Origin: Cryptomeria japonica
Lineage: Eukaryota > Streptophyta > Pinopsida > Cupressales > Cupressaceae
Assembly (NCBI RefSeq): GCF_030272615.1
Contig: NC_081412.1
Span: forward strand, 668,673,852-668,737,851
Reading direction: 5' to 3'
Length of the DNA stretch: 64,000 nucleotides
This document shows positions 45,560 through 57,505 of the stretch, one piece after another. The notes under the pieces are model-generated. The model searched no databases, was not told where the DNA came from, and saw nothing but the letters and a program-made list of their open reading frames with translations. Numbering within the stretch: the stretch's first letter is position 1; every line of letters begins with the position of its first letter. A program made the translations under genes and the position numbers.

Positions 45560-47740
45560 CAAGTACAACTATTATACGTCTTAGTCATCACATCAACTTT
45601 GTCATAATATTCTCGATGAAATTGTCTTGTAAAGAGGTGTTCTTCAGTTATAACATTCACCATACACACATGATCAACAAGCACACCCTAATAAAATTTG
45701 TCATTAATCTTTTATGAAATGTAAAGGGGTTCATCAAGTGCCTTAATAGTTTATTTAGGATCGAAAGCAATACAAGGTTCAGGCTTAGGTTTGGGTTGTT
45801 CAATAAGGTTAACAATATTGTCAGCCTCAACACAAGTATTATCAAGATTCGTGATGGTAAGTTTGCTAGGTGCAACAACATTGGTGGAAGAGGAAGGTAA
45901 TGAGTTGGAAGGTTCTATGTTACTGGTGGAATGGGAAGGAAAAGGATTGGTATAGATTTATAAATTTTGGTTAGGGGGTGAAATTGATTTGTTTCCTTTG
46001 TCATTAACACACACAACAATTACGTTATTGGAATAAATGAGGTCTTGGACAAGATGTTTCAACCTATAAAATTTCTCAATATCATGGCCATGTTGATGAT
46101 GATATTGGCAAAGGGATTTAGGATCATGGGAAGTTGACAATGTTTTGGAAGGGTCATGTGGTTTGATAGGAGGAAGTTTCAAAACATTAGCATTAATCAA
46201 TTGCAACATAACATTATGCAAAGATTTAGGAAGAGGTGTAAAATTACATGCTGATTAAAAATGGATGACGAAGGAGCCACAACTGGTATTACAACTACCA
46301 CTTGTGCATCAATATTATATGAGGAATTATTTATCTTAATGAATCCTTTGTTTGGTTTTTGAAACTTTGGGAAAACTTGTTGAATGACATCATTCTTATC
46401 AACTAGAGACATTGGAGTGGATGACTTAATCTGGCTCACTAAAAGTTGATAATTATGAAGCACTGCACACAATTGGGTGTAAGAGGTAAACTCATAAAAC
46501 AACAACTTATCTCTAATGTCTTTTTGCAAATTAAAAATTAAAATTCTTTGAACATATATATCAAGCACAAGATAAGATATTTGAGCATGAAAATGTTATC
46601 TACCAATGAAATCAACCACTTTTTCCTTAACACCTTGTTTACAATGAATCAAATACCTCAAATAAATTTGTGGACCAATGTTATTTTGAAATTGTTGAAT
46701 GAAAGCATTAGCCGATTTTTGAAAATAATCAATAGAATAAGGAGGTAAAAAACAAAACCATTGTAAGGCCTTATCTCGAAATGTCCTACCAAATAATTTA
46801 GCCATCAATATATGATCATTTGAGAAGTCACTACACAAGGTGCAAAATGTTTTCACATGAGTCAAGGGATCACCTTTTCCATTATACACCTCCAATTGGG
46901 GAATTTCAATATCCTTAGGGGGGACAGTACAAACCACATCAAAGAAAAGTGGGCTTGCAACATCATGTGTAGGAATATTGAACTTGGATTGGGTCATGGA
47001 AGCAATTTGTTGTTTCAAAGAGGACATAGTTTGGGCAAGACTATTAATGGTTGCTTCATTAGATATATTGGTATTGGAAAAGTTGGATAATGAAGGATGT
47101 GGAATGGTATGGGAAATGGATAAGTAGGTATAGGAGATGTTTGTGAAGGACATGGATCACTCACCAAAGGTGGTATGATAGGGATTTCTCCAAGACTAAA
47201 ATGTGTAGGATTGAAATTTTGTGTGCATGGTGGAGTACAAGTAGGTGCATTAGGAAATGATGTTGGAATAGAAATAGTAATTTCAACACTATTAGGAGGA
47301 GTAGAAAAGTGAATAACCTCAACAAAATTTTCTATGGACATAAGATTATCATTCACAATATGTGTTATACCATGCAACAAATTCACACCATGTAAATCAT
47401 TTTGAACCACCACCCTCAACTTTTCAATCAAGGGGATGGTCTCACTATCCAAGTGTTCTTGACCCATCCCATGTTCAAGCATTTCCAAATCATGAACAAT
47501 CATTACTACTTGGGTAGGAGACACTTGTGTGAGGAAGTCATCATCACTATGAGAAGTATGGGAAGAATGATTGTCAACAATGTTAGGTATTTCATGTGTG
47601 GATCTATAGAAGTTTCACCCAAGTTTCCATTAAAAATGTTAATTGACTTGGGATCTACACCTTTTAGGGAATCCATAAGTATAAAAATTATTTTCACAAG
47701 GATAAGAGATGTAGGACTCAATATCATAAAACTCATACAC
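45560..47740 (-). pseudogene. gag (and protease start) remnant of element B
   Basis: Minus-strand pieces: a Pro/Ile/Thr-rich N-terminal part (47524-47015), the capsid core with YNGKGDPLTHVKTFC, RDKALQWFCFLPP and SANAFIQQFQNNIG (46850-46670), then a zinc-knuckle remnant CQYHHQHGHDIEKF (46130-46080) whose last Cys is Phe. Pieces lie in different frames, so there are frameshifts as well as stops, consistent with greater age than A. Confidence 0.8.
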
Positions 47741-47883
47741 CAAGGAAATGTTTAAACAATACAATTTTTTGTCAAAATGACCATTTAAACATTGCATAGA
47801 ACGAAGAAAAATTGAATCTCTAAATGCATAAATTCTAAAACAAATTAGATCTATACATCCAAATCATAAAAAAGCAGGAAAGA

Positions 47884-47898
47884 AGTCAGGTTCACCAA
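47884..47898 (-). other. Candidate primer-binding site of element B
   Basis: Minus-strand TTGGTGAACCTGACTTC-type sequence abuts the LTR end; the same type as element E. Confidence 0.55.
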
Positions 47899-47900
47899 AA

Positions 47901-49097
47901 TGTAATGTGGTGAGAATAGGGTTCACTAGCTTAATGCATGCAAACTAGGAAACTAGGCCTATTCCCACATTTGATTACATTCGAAAGGAGAATGATCCAC
48001 TAGGCTCAAGATGACTCAAGCACAAAGTGGATGCAATGGTCCTTTGCTATTGAGTTGATAGTATGAAATGTAATTGTAATGAAGAATGAATGAATTAGGA
48101 GAAAGCTAAAATGATGGTTTTTTGCATGTATAGGAATACAACAAGATCAAAACCCAATTCCAAAAAAGTATGCAAAAGTTCATAGTATAACTAAAGTGTA
48201 GTCAAAATTTGATGCAAAAGTGTAGGGACTCGGTCACCTAGCTCGGCCCGTTCCTAGGACTCAGCCGCCTAGCTTGGCCTACTCTCATCAGTTTCGACTC
48301 TAACAAATTGCAGATTGTAGATCTTGTCTAATGATTTTGCACCTCTTTACGTAGCTTTGACACCTATTCCTACACATAAAAAAGAAAGATAATTTTTGGG
48401 TAGAAAGGGTTTCCCTAAGTCAAACCCCAGTTTAGGAATCAACCTTGAAATCGAATTGAATTGGAATTGAAATTGAAAACGTGTTGTTAGGTAGCAAAGG
48501 CTAGAAATGAAATTGAAATGCTTACACCTTCATATGCCTTCTTTGTGTTGTAATGCTCATGAAGATTCTTGATGTTGACTTATAGTTTACTTAGAAAGAG
48601 AAGAACATGGAGGCTATCACAAATGCATAGATTTGCCACAAACTCCTAGTCTTCAATGCCTTGATGCTTGATCTCTTTCTCTTGAAATGGAATTGAGGAA
48701 GAAGTTTGTCCTTGTAATTGATAGATGTTTTATTAGATCAAAGTGAGGGAGGATACCTTTCTTATATACCTCTCCCAAGAATTTTGGGGTTCATAACACG
48801 AAGTAGGCTAACAAGGGAAAACAATTCTCATGAAATGAAGTTGATCGTTGTGTGGACTGAATTTGGGGCCAATTTAGGGGGAGTGGGGTGCCCTAAGCGC
48901 CCTACTCCTAGGAGTGGGGTGCCATAGGAACCTTGCTCCCTCCAAGATAAACTGGGACCTAGGGTCCTAAATGAGGAGATGTCAAAAAAAATATTGAATT
49001 GGGTTGGATCAAGCATGTCAAGCACGGAAGTCTAGGATTGCTAAAATGGGGCCTAAATAAGCATGAATTTGCATAAGGGTGAAATTTCACAATGCCA
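47901..49097 (-). mobile_element. 5' LTR of element B
   Basis: Plus-strand TGTAATGTGG start; outer end near 49097 by comparison with 31934. It carries about 190 bases absent from the other LTR (around 48310-48530). TATA-like TATATAAG (minus) near 48760. Confidence 0.75.
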
Positions 49098-50689
49098 TAG
49101 CTATAAGTTTTTTTGGGGGGGGCTTATTTTGGCATATGGTACTTCTCATTGTTGAGATAGACAAAACCTCCCAAGTCTTTCATTTTCTTGTTGTCCTTCC
49201 TGATTAAAACTTCAGTCATTTACATATTGCTTGGTATTAATCATCTACCACATGTGGGGCTCAGTCTCTTATCTTCTTTGCACCTTATTTTATTTAAAAA
49301 AAAAAATCATCCACCATCTCTAAATCTACAATTCAATTAGGTTTAATGTTGTCATCTTCTTATTCTACATTCTGCATACCATACACACCTTCCTCGTCTA
49401 TGTCTTTAATATCTGTGAAGCCTATCTCTTTCAAAGTTTCCACCTCTATTTTCAAAACAACCCTATTTTGCTTTATTTTTCTTTTTCAACTACAAAAATG
49501 ATAGCCTTCTCTCTTATCTTCCCTTACTCTCTGCTATCTCCCTTGGGGGATATTTTTTCTCCTATCCACGAAGCCTCTTTAAACTTCTTAGTTATGCCTT
49601 GTCTCCCTTACTCTTCCCACTTTCTTGCATAGTATTACCTTTCACATTAACTAGTGATTAAACTATCTTTAAACATCCAATCTCAATTCACCTTTATTTC
49701 ATAATTTCTCCCTTTTCCTATGTGTGCTCCTTAAAGTTGTATACTTTTAACCCCATATATTGACTCAAAGTTTTTTGGTGCTTGTTGATTGGGTGGTTGA
49801 TAGATTGTAGAGGCATACTTAGTTCTTAACGCAAGAGAACACACAACTTCAGAGGAGGCACACACAACTTTAGATGAGGTTACAAAAATAGATGATCACT
49901 TAGGCTGCAAATCGCATTTGACAGTTAGGGTTTGAGTTGCCTTTGCATGTTGCTCCAAGGTGGATGATTGTGGGAAAGTTTAGGACATAGGGTGGAGTGA
50001 CGGTCATAATAAAAATTGCAAACAACTTTTAAGAAAGTTGTCCAAACTTTTGGATTTTGCAAGAGACTTTTGGACTTTCCCAGGGATCGTGGTGGTTGCA
50101 AGCCATGACATTTGTTGTAATTTTTTTTGGGGATTTCTTTTGGCATATGCTACTTATCATTGCTCAGATAAAAAAAAACCTCCCAGGTCCTTTATTTTCT
50201 TGTTGTCCTTTTGCAATAAAACTCTAGCCCTTTGCATACTGCTTAGTATTATTCACCTATCATACATGGGGCTTAGTCTCTTATCTTCTTTGTGCCTTAT
50301 TTTCTTTTTTAAAAAATTCATCCACCATCGCTAAATTTGTCATTTGATTAGGCTTATTGTTGTCATATTCTTATTCTTTGTTTAGCACACCACACACATC
50401 TTCCCCGACTATGTCTTTTATATTTGTGCAACCTATATCTTTCAAGTCATCCTCTTCTATTTTCAATGTAACCCTCTTTTGATTTCTTTTTCTTTTTCAA
50501 CTGCAAAAATGATATTTTTATTGCTTATCTGCCCTCACTCTCTACTATGTCCCTTGGGGGATGCTTTTCTCATGTCCACATAATTTCTTTAATCTTCCTA
50601 GCTTTGTCTAGTCTCCCTTACTCTTCCCACTTTCTTGCGTAGTCTTTCTTTGTCTTTTTCAGATTTAATTATTTCAAGTATCTTTAGAA

Positions 50690-51395
50690 TTTTAAGCCTA
50701 TAGTAGCAAATTGCAAGTGTTTATTATAAAACTAATTCTATGCCAAGTAGATGTCTAAAAATATATTGGAAAAGATATAGTGTTTAGAGAGAAAATATAA
50801 GCCTATTTCGTGATGACTAGCAGATTTCATGCACAACCTTAATAGTCTTTAATTCAAATGATCTAGCGTTAAGAAAATGCAAAATTCCATGTATCCCAGA
50901 TAAATTGCATGAATTAATTTAAAGCATAATTACCTAATTTGGAGAACCCATAAAATAAATTGAAAACAAGGGAAAATCCCAAAAATTTATCGCAAATAAA
51001 GAGTTTCAACAATAGTATCAATTGTTGGGACAACCGTCTTTATGTTTTTTTGTGCCTTTTATTATCTTCACTTTGTTCCTTATCAAATGCACATGCTTTT
51101 TGGATGCCTCTTCTTCAACATAGATATATTATGTGATAGAAGTAGACTCTTTTCTTTTAGTAGAGGTATCATAAGAATTGTAACCCTATAGTAGAAAATT
51201 GCACATGTTTATCATAAAACTAATCCTATTCCAAGCAAATGTCTACAAAACATTGCAAAAGATATAGGATTTAGAGAGAAAATATAAGCTTGTTTTGTGA
51301 TGACTTGCAGATTTCATTCACAATCTTAATAGTCTTAAATTCAAATGACCCAGCATTAAAAAAATGCAAATTCCATCTATCTCAGATATAATTTA
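50690..51395. repeat. Segmental duplication, two ~220-bp copies
   Basis: 50690-50920 and 51180-51390 share 'tttagagagaaaatataagc' and 'gatgactWgcagatttcatK' in order. Copies are about 490 bases apart in direct orientation. Not coding. Confidence 0.75.
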
Positions 51396-53246
51396 AAGAC
51401 TCTTTGAGAATTTAAATAATTTAAATGCAAAATTTTAAGTAGAACTCCATTTTAAGTGCTAGAGAAGCATAAAAATAAGAAATTTTTTAAATATGTTCAC
51501 CTTATGAAAGGTCACAAGATGATTTATTTCCATTTAGCTCATACTCAAATTTTGCATACCTTGGTTTTGACCTAGAGGCCAAGCTTAGGAGTAACAATAC
51601 TTCACCAATCCACCCATATCCAAAGTACCAAGTAGAATTGCTACAGGGAAAATTTTTCATCACATTATTCGAAACATAATAAGATACTTTTAATGAATTT
51701 TACTTGAAGCTCCCTACCATTAACATAACATGGAAAAAAGCACCACCAAAGACTTCTTGAGAACTCAATTAATCTAGCTCCAATCATCTAAGGAAGAAAT
51801 GTGCAGCTATCTAGGAGGCAACATTGGTATCTTATTTCTCTTTGGTATTGCTTAGTGGTGCCTTAGTGTTTTTCCCCAGACCCCTTTCCTTGATTTTTTT
51901 ATGAATGTACATAAGCAGGAGGCCATAGAGAAATGATCACTCACATAAAATAATCATCAAAGTGATGATAGAGTATTAAAAAACTCCATTTTATTCAACT
52001 TTATATTCATTTTTATTTATGTAGGTCTTTTTCCACAAAATTTAAAAATATTCATTCTAAAGCAGGTTTGAGATTTTGTTGGGATTGTCCTACTAATTTC
52101 TTAATATTTTAATTCTTTTCAAGTGATAAAGATCATGAAACTACTAAACACTCAAAAGAAATTCATAAGTATCTATGAATGAACAAGTAAACAATGACAC
52201 ATGAAGAAAAATATTGTATTCCTAGAATAAACAAAGGCATACAATTAGGTTTAAATGAATATATTTTTAAAGATATTAGATGTTGGATGTGCAGTCTATT
52301 TTATCAGAATTCCTAGGCAATAATTCTACTATATAGGTTTTTCTCTACAACTACATCAATTTGAATTGTTAACATGATACACATCTAACTTACACCACAT
52401 CTCATTTAAAAAGAGATACATGAAGAAACAGGTTAGAATATATCACCATCACATCATGTTGGGATTAAGGTGTCTCAAGCTTTGCAAATCCTAACATTGA
52501 TTTTTTAATATTTATTTATTATTTTTTAATTTATTAATTGCCTAAAAATGTCTAGTCATCTAGTGGGACCCACAAGATCGGTGGCATCCTACTTGGCAAT
52601 GATTGTATGACTCATATGTTGCACATGTGGAGGTAGGCATCCCACTTTGAGGATCTTGACCAGTGTCATGTTATGATAGCCTATGACAAATTCTATGACA
52701 TATTGGACAAGTGATAGGAGATAGCTTTTGCATGGAGAAGGTGGGTGCCCAAGTTGGGTTATGACAAGTTGTAAGAGAATAAGACAATTATAATAGTCAG
52801 TTATGACAATTTCTCTTAAATTTTTTAAATGTTGTAAGTTATGATAGTTGTAAGATGTGTAAGAGTATTTGTCATACCTCAAAACACTAAATTTTGGGTG
52901 CCCAACTTAGGAGGTTTGAATGGGAAGTCATTTGGAGACATACATGTGTCATTTACATTCTTTTTTATGACTGAAAAATAGGGTTAAATGTTTTGCATGA
53001 CACCATGTTGTAACTTCATCTAGAAGCTTCATCTTGAGTGTTATGTCTCTATATAAGGTAGCCTTAAAGAGTATTAGTAATGTTGAGTTTCGCAGGTGAA
53101 GTGTCATGCTATCTAAATTGATCTAGATTGTGGGTTGTTAGTTGTAGACTCATGTCTAAGAAGCTAAATGTTGATGTTTCATTGTAATTGTTGTTTCAAT
53201 ACTACAAAGTATTGTGCTCCCAAAAGAGTTTTCCCCATGATATATA
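51396..53246. other. Unassigned repeat-like sequence
   Basis: No gene recognised. 52980-53246 has a TATA-like ctctatataagg (near 53047) and ends close to the fold-back LTR, so it may be an old LTR, but no ends or duplication were found. Confidence 0.3.
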
Positions 53247-54032
53247 TGTAGACACCAAAATTTGTCCACTTGATTAAATGAATTTTATATTTGTTTAATT
53301 ATCATTCATCCAAATATTAATTAAATTAATATTTAATTAATTAACCCACCCCCATTCTTCTATTAATTAAATAAATTATTTGATTTAATTCATTTAATCA
53401 AATTCATATTTAATTAAATAAATAAATCATATTTGTTTAATTAAATCCTTCTTCACATTTAAATAAATTAATATTTATTTAAAATCCCCAAATCCTCCTT
53501 CACATTTAAATAAATTAATATTTATTTGAAATCCCCAAATCCTATCTCCCACATTTAAATAAATTAATATTTATTAAATCCCTAAAATCCCCTTTCTCAC
53601 ATTTAAATAAATTAATATTTATTTAAATTCCTAAAATCCCTCCCCAACTTGCATTTTCTGGAAAGTGCAAGTGGGGGAGGGATTTTAGGAATTTAAATAA
53701 ATATTAATTTATTTAAATGTGAAGGAAGATTTGGGGATTTTAAATAAATATTAATTTATTTAAATGTGAAGAAGGATTTAAAATTAAACAAATATGATTT
53801 ATTTATTTAATTAAATCTGAATTTTGTTAAGTGAATTAAATCAAATAAATTGAATAATTTATTTAATTAATAGAAGAAGGGGGGTGGGGTGAATTAATTA
53901 CATATTAATTTAATTAATAGATGAAAAAGGGAAAATGATTAATTAAATGTGAATTTAATTAATAGCTGAATGAATGATAATTAAACAAATATAAAATTCA
54001 TTTAATCAATTGGACAGATTTGGGTGTCTACA
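53247..54032. mobile_element. Fold-back LTR: two LTR 5' ends joined head to head
   Basis: Both ends are the LTR terminus: TGTAGACACC on the plus strand at 53247 and on the minus strand at 54032. The arms (about 413 and 373 bases) pair along their length, including the ttaaataaatattaatttatt-type units, and meet at cttgcattttc/tg/gaaagtgcaag (53648-53671). The same small hairpin occurs inside an ordinary LTR of this family (about 59625-59650). No target duplication flanks it. The right arm is the start of element C's 3' LTR, since a polypurine tract follows at 54033. Confidence 0.8.
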
Positions 54033-54046
54033 TGTTGCCCCTCTTT
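54033..54046 (-). other. Polypurine tract of element C
   Basis: Minus-strand AAAGAGGGGCAACA next to LTR start TGTAGACACC at 54032. Confidence 0.7.
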
Positions 54047-54718
54047 GAAGTGATGTGTGACGACATGTCAATTCAAAGAAAAATTCACTTGATGATGCTG
54101 ATAAAATTTTCGATTTGGCCGATGTTGATGATCAGATAATGATGCGAGTACGCTCCCTTAGGAGATGAATCAGATGGATTTTTTAATTTTTAGGATTCTG
54201 ACCAGTGATACCTTTAAGAAACCCCCTCTCAAAAAATTGTATAAAATCTTGGCGAATATTTAATTTCTTTAAAAATAATCATTATTTTAATTGACGAATC
54301 TTTCCTTTTTCAATAGAAAAATATTAATTTTAGTGGCGAATTTTTTTATATCAATTTTTTTGGTAGAAAATATTAGCGAATCTTGGAAAATAATAAGAGT
54401 ATGCATTTATTACTATTGCAAATCCTTTCATTTTAAAAAAATAGTTTTTTTTTTAAAGAAAAGTAAAGGCCTGAAGGTGGAAATCACTAATGACTTTAAG
54501 GGGTAGAATCTACTTTATTTAGTTTCTACCATTAACTTAAAATAATCTAATAGCCCTCTTTATATTTTGTGAGATAAAATGTACCAACAATTTGTAATAC
54601 TCATGGGGCCAAAAATTGCTTTAAGACGATTGATTTTTATTGAGGCCATTACAACTTGTAGGTACAATTTACATCAGAATACAATGAATGTCATTAGATT
54701 ATATTTTAAATCAATGGT

Positions 54719-54735
54719 GGCAACTAAAGATTGTT
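54719..54735 (+). repeat. 17-bp target duplication, left copy
   Basis: GGCAACTAAAGATTGTT, identical to 55903-55919; the last one or two T may belong to the poly(T) run. Confidence 0.85.
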
Positions 54736-55131
54736 TTTTTTTTTTATCGGTAATAATATTTTTTATTTCATTATAAAATATGGTTATTACATCTTCAAAA
54801 TACGAGCTTCCATACATCTAGTTAGCCCGATCATAGAGCCTACAAACCTACAATTGCCTCACACTCCAGGCATAAGTATCCAAACCACCATCAAACAAAA
54901 ATCAAAACCACTCACCATTCCAGCTCCCTTGAATCTCACAGGATGAATTCTAAACTTATTACTGTTTAACCTTATCTATACTATTCAGACCCTTATTGGG
55001 CTCACATAGATAACTAAAAACATAAAAAACCTATTTGAAATTCCAAAAAAATGCCTGACATTACTAACAAAAAACATCCCCAAACCCACAATTGCATCTG
55101 CACCACCTCCAAATGGAAACTCGAAGGGTTC

Positions 55132-55716
55132 TTATTGTTGCTGCTGATTGGCTTGGAATATTCGATGCTTCCTCATCCCTCTGTGCCTACCTTTGGGGTG
55201 TGCCTTCGGCCATGCTTTAACCAGGTCGTTCACTTCCATCTTGTGTTGCTGAATCAATTTCTTCAGATTCTCCCATGCTCCTGCCCTTTCCAACACATAT
55301 GCCTCTTTGTCTACTTTCCCTATCCACCGAACAAAGGAGACCAGGCCGAATTCATCTACATCCTTAGCATCAACAAAACCTTTTGAATAATCGAACTCAA
55401 CCCCTAGCACAACCCATTCCAGAATGGAATTGAGTCCTTCCAGTATTGCTTCATCAAAAAATGACGTTGCTGCCCACTTCACCATGTCAATATCTTCTCC
55501 AATTTCTAAACCCCAGGCTATCACCATTGAGATGATGTCTAAATTGACCTTCCAGCGAGACACATTCTCCATAAAATATGGACCAACCACCTTCAAAACA
55601 ATGTTGATCATTTCCTCCTCCTTGAAATGAAGAAGCCCTGACATTCTGTCTCTGCTAACGGCTCGTTTGAAGCCTTTTTGTTGTTTTTTGGTTGTGATTG
55701 TAAAATTCGCTTCCAT
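55132..55716 (-). CDS. Intact 194-codon protein in the retroposed insert, function unknown
   Basis: ATG in good context (AACATGG) at 55716; the frame is open to a stop at 55132. N-terminus: basic (TTKKQQKGFKRAVSRDRM). Middle: amphipathic and helical-looking (EEEMINIVLKVVGPYF, MVKWAATSFFDEAILEGL, FVRWIGKVDKEAYVLERA). C-terminus: very basic and Gln-rich (HPKGRHRGMRKHRIFQ then NQQQQ). No signal peptide or membrane segment stands out. I do not recognise a family. Options: a retrocopied host gene, a retroelement ORF1-like protein, or a lineage-specific gene. Lack of stops in otherwise decayed DNA suggests recent insertion or selection. Confidence 0.6.
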   Translation of the reverse strand: MEANFTITTKKQQKGFKRAVSRDRMSGLLHFKEEEMINIVLKVVGPYFMENVSRWKVNLDIISMVIAWGLEIGEDIDMVKWAATSFFDEAILEGLNSILEWVVLGVEFDYSKGFVDAKDVDEFGLVSFVRWIGKVDKEAYVLERAGAWENLKKLIQQHKMEVNDLVKAWPKAHPKGRHRGMRKHRIFQANQQQQ

Positions 55717-55820
55717 GTTAGCAGCTCCTAAACTTTCTTCCCTCTTAGTTGTCTCTGCTCGTTTCTCTTTGCAACTTGTTTTCTTCTCCTTACTTCACTA
55801 AAAAAACTGCATCCCTTGGA

Positions 55821-55826
55821 TTTATA
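55821..55826 (-). promoter_or_regulatory. TATA box candidate of the retroposed gene
   Basis: Minus-strand TATAAA within TATTATAAATCC, 105 bases upstream of the ATG and inside the retroposed unit. Confidence 0.4.
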
Positions 55827-55902
55827 ATACCCTACACCGACTCTATTTATGATCTTTGCACGCCATCCCTCTACTTTTGCCTTCAAACGATTTCCCCCTA
55901 AA

Positions 55903-55919
55903 GGCAACTAAAGATTGTT
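55903..55919 (+). repeat. 17-bp target duplication, right copy
   Basis: GGCAACTAAAGATTGTT, partner of 54719-54735. Confidence 0.85.
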
Positions 55920-56334
55920 GTTATAACCCTAAAGTAACTAATAATTATGATATATTATTGGCAAATTAATTTAGATTTCTACAATAAATTATAAATATTG
56001 GTGAATATGATCCAATCATGTATTGAATATTGTGGTGAATCTTTGACTTAAAAAATAAATAAAAATTGGCGATTTAAATAACACTAAAATAAAAAATTGT
56101 AAAAAAGTGGCGATTTGAGTCACCCCAAAAATTGAACTTATTAGCCAAATCTTGATTCCCAAATTTCAAAAAATAGCCAATTGGTGAATATTAGCCACTA
56201 AAATTTTCACTGATTCTGATAATCGATTTATTTCTCGATAAATTAAATAATTGATGTTGTTGATTAACTTGATTTGATGTCCCAATAAAATGTCGATTTC
56301 TTGGTTGCTTTGATGAGTTCACTCAGGTAGATGA

Positions 56335-57020
56335 TTGATTGCGTTTGATTGCCCTCATGATTGATGAGTGACAATGACATAAACCCATGATTCGATGATT
56401 TGATAGGTTTGATTGATTGTATGACCTCATGATGGATGAGAGTCACTGATAGGTTGAGTTTGACTGACCTCATGATTGATGAGCAACAATGATATAAACT
56501 CATGATTCGATGATTTGATAGATTTGATTGATGGTATGACCTCATGATGGATGAAAGTCACTGATAGTTTGAGTTTGATTGACCTCATGATTGATGAGCA
56601 ACAATGATATAAACTCATGATTCAATGATTTGATATATTTGATTGATTGTATGACCTCATGATGGATGAGAGTCACTGATAGGTTGATTTTGATTGACCT
56701 CATGATTGACGAGTGGCAATGATATAAACTCATGATTCGATGATTTGATAGATTTGACTGATTGTATGACCTCATGATGGATGAGAGTCACTGATAGGTT
56801 GAGTTTGATTAACCTCATGTTTGATGAGAAACAATGATATAAACTCATGATTCAATGATTTGATAGATTTGACTGATTGTATGACCTCATGATGGATGAG
56901 AGTCACTGATAGGTTGAGTTCAATTGGCCTCATGCTTGATGAGTGACAATAATATAAACTCATGATTCGATAGATTTGATTGATGGTATGCCCTCATGAT
57001 GGATGAGAGTCACTAATAGG
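56335..57020. repeat. Tandem array of 115-bp units in element C
   Basis: Unit landmark atgacctcatgatggatgag occurs at 56421, 56536, 56651, 56766 and 56881 (spacing exactly 115), then a variant at 56988; a partial unit precedes the first. Each unit is itself an imperfect dimer (gacctcatgatggatgag / gacctcatgattgatgag). The minus-strand short frames here are by-products. Confidence 0.92.
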
Positions 57021-57310
57021 TTCTCAAAGAGATTGATTAAAATCTCGAGGGAGCTGATAGGATAACTGATTGATCAATTTGATCGATTGATAGATAATTG
57101 ACATTTTGTTGATATCACATTGCAAGAAAATTTAAATGTGCCGATTTTGGTGCATTTGGGGGAGAAACAGGAGGTTTGGTTAGGCCAACAGTTTTTGGAG
57201 AGAGCACCACTTAGATCCATGTGTTCTCTTTTTGATGTATACATGCCCTTGGAAACATTTGATGATTCATGTTTGGTCGGAGATGTCTCTTTCATATGAA
57301 TTTGACATCA

Positions 57311-57505
57311 TTGTACACTTGGACATTGATTTTTTATTTATGATATGACATGCAATGGATGATTAGATGCATGTACATGGTACATGACTTAGGCTTTTCT
57401 TATATGATAAGTGTACATTGATTTTTTATTTATGATATGATATGCAATGGATGATTAGATGCATGTTACATGGTACATGACTTAGGCTTTTCTTATATGA
57501 TGGAT
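57311..57505. repeat. Tandem duplication of ~98 bp
   Basis: Two copies of 'cattgattttttatttatga' followed by 'catggtacatgacttaggct' start at about 57324 and 57417. The second has one extra base (atgttacatgg). Confidence 0.85.

Larger units (their letters stand above)
30941..49097 (-). mobile_element. Element B: Tat-like retrotransposon, non-autonomous, host of element A
   Basis: Minus-strand element: 5' LTR 49097-47901, primer-binding-like site 47898-47884, gag region about 47740-45560, protease remnant 34126-33850, polypurine tract 31949-31935, 3' LTR 31934-30941. Without A it is about 6.7 kb. No reverse transcriptase or integrase is seen in the roughly 1.9 kb left of protease. It interrupts the 1-kb tandem repeat. 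The flanks (tttat left; gctat right at about 49100) suggest a decayed duplication. Its LTRs are clearly more diverged than A's, as expected for the older, outer element. Confidence 0.8.
29465..50650. repeat. Tandem array of a ~1-kb unit, three copies, the second split by element B
   Basis: Copy 1 is about 29465-30470. Copy 2 is 30471-30940 plus 49098-49655. Copy 3 is 49656-50650. Shared landmarks include 'aacttcagaggagg' pairs, 'agacttttggactttccc', 'gcatatgctacttatc', 'cttgttgtccttc' and 'ctcccttgggggat' in the same order. Units are non-coding as far as I can see and about 85% alike by eye. Removing B restores a continuous second copy. Confidence 0.8.
54736..55902 (-). mobile_element. Retroposed sequence with poly(A) tail and target duplication
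   Basis: 1.17 kb flanked by the 17-bp direct repeat GGCAACTAAAGATTGTT. On the minus strand it ends in a poly(A) run (plus-strand T run 54734-54745) preceded by AAATAAAA-type signals (around 54760-54775). This is the signature of LINE-mediated retroposition of a transcript. It carries one intact frame (55716-55132), shows no sign of introns, and is richer in GC than its flanks. A TATA-like box at 55826-55821 lies inside it. Confidence 0.8.

Noticed and set aside
53247-54032. Reading the palindrome as a MITE or foldback DNA transposon
   Set aside because: Its ends equal the LTR termini of this family, a polypurine tract abuts one end and no target duplication flanks it, so an LTR origin fits better.
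56264-56963. Series of overlapping ~60-90-codon minus-strand frames
   Set aside because: They are translations of the 115-bp tandem array, shifting frame each unit; not genes.
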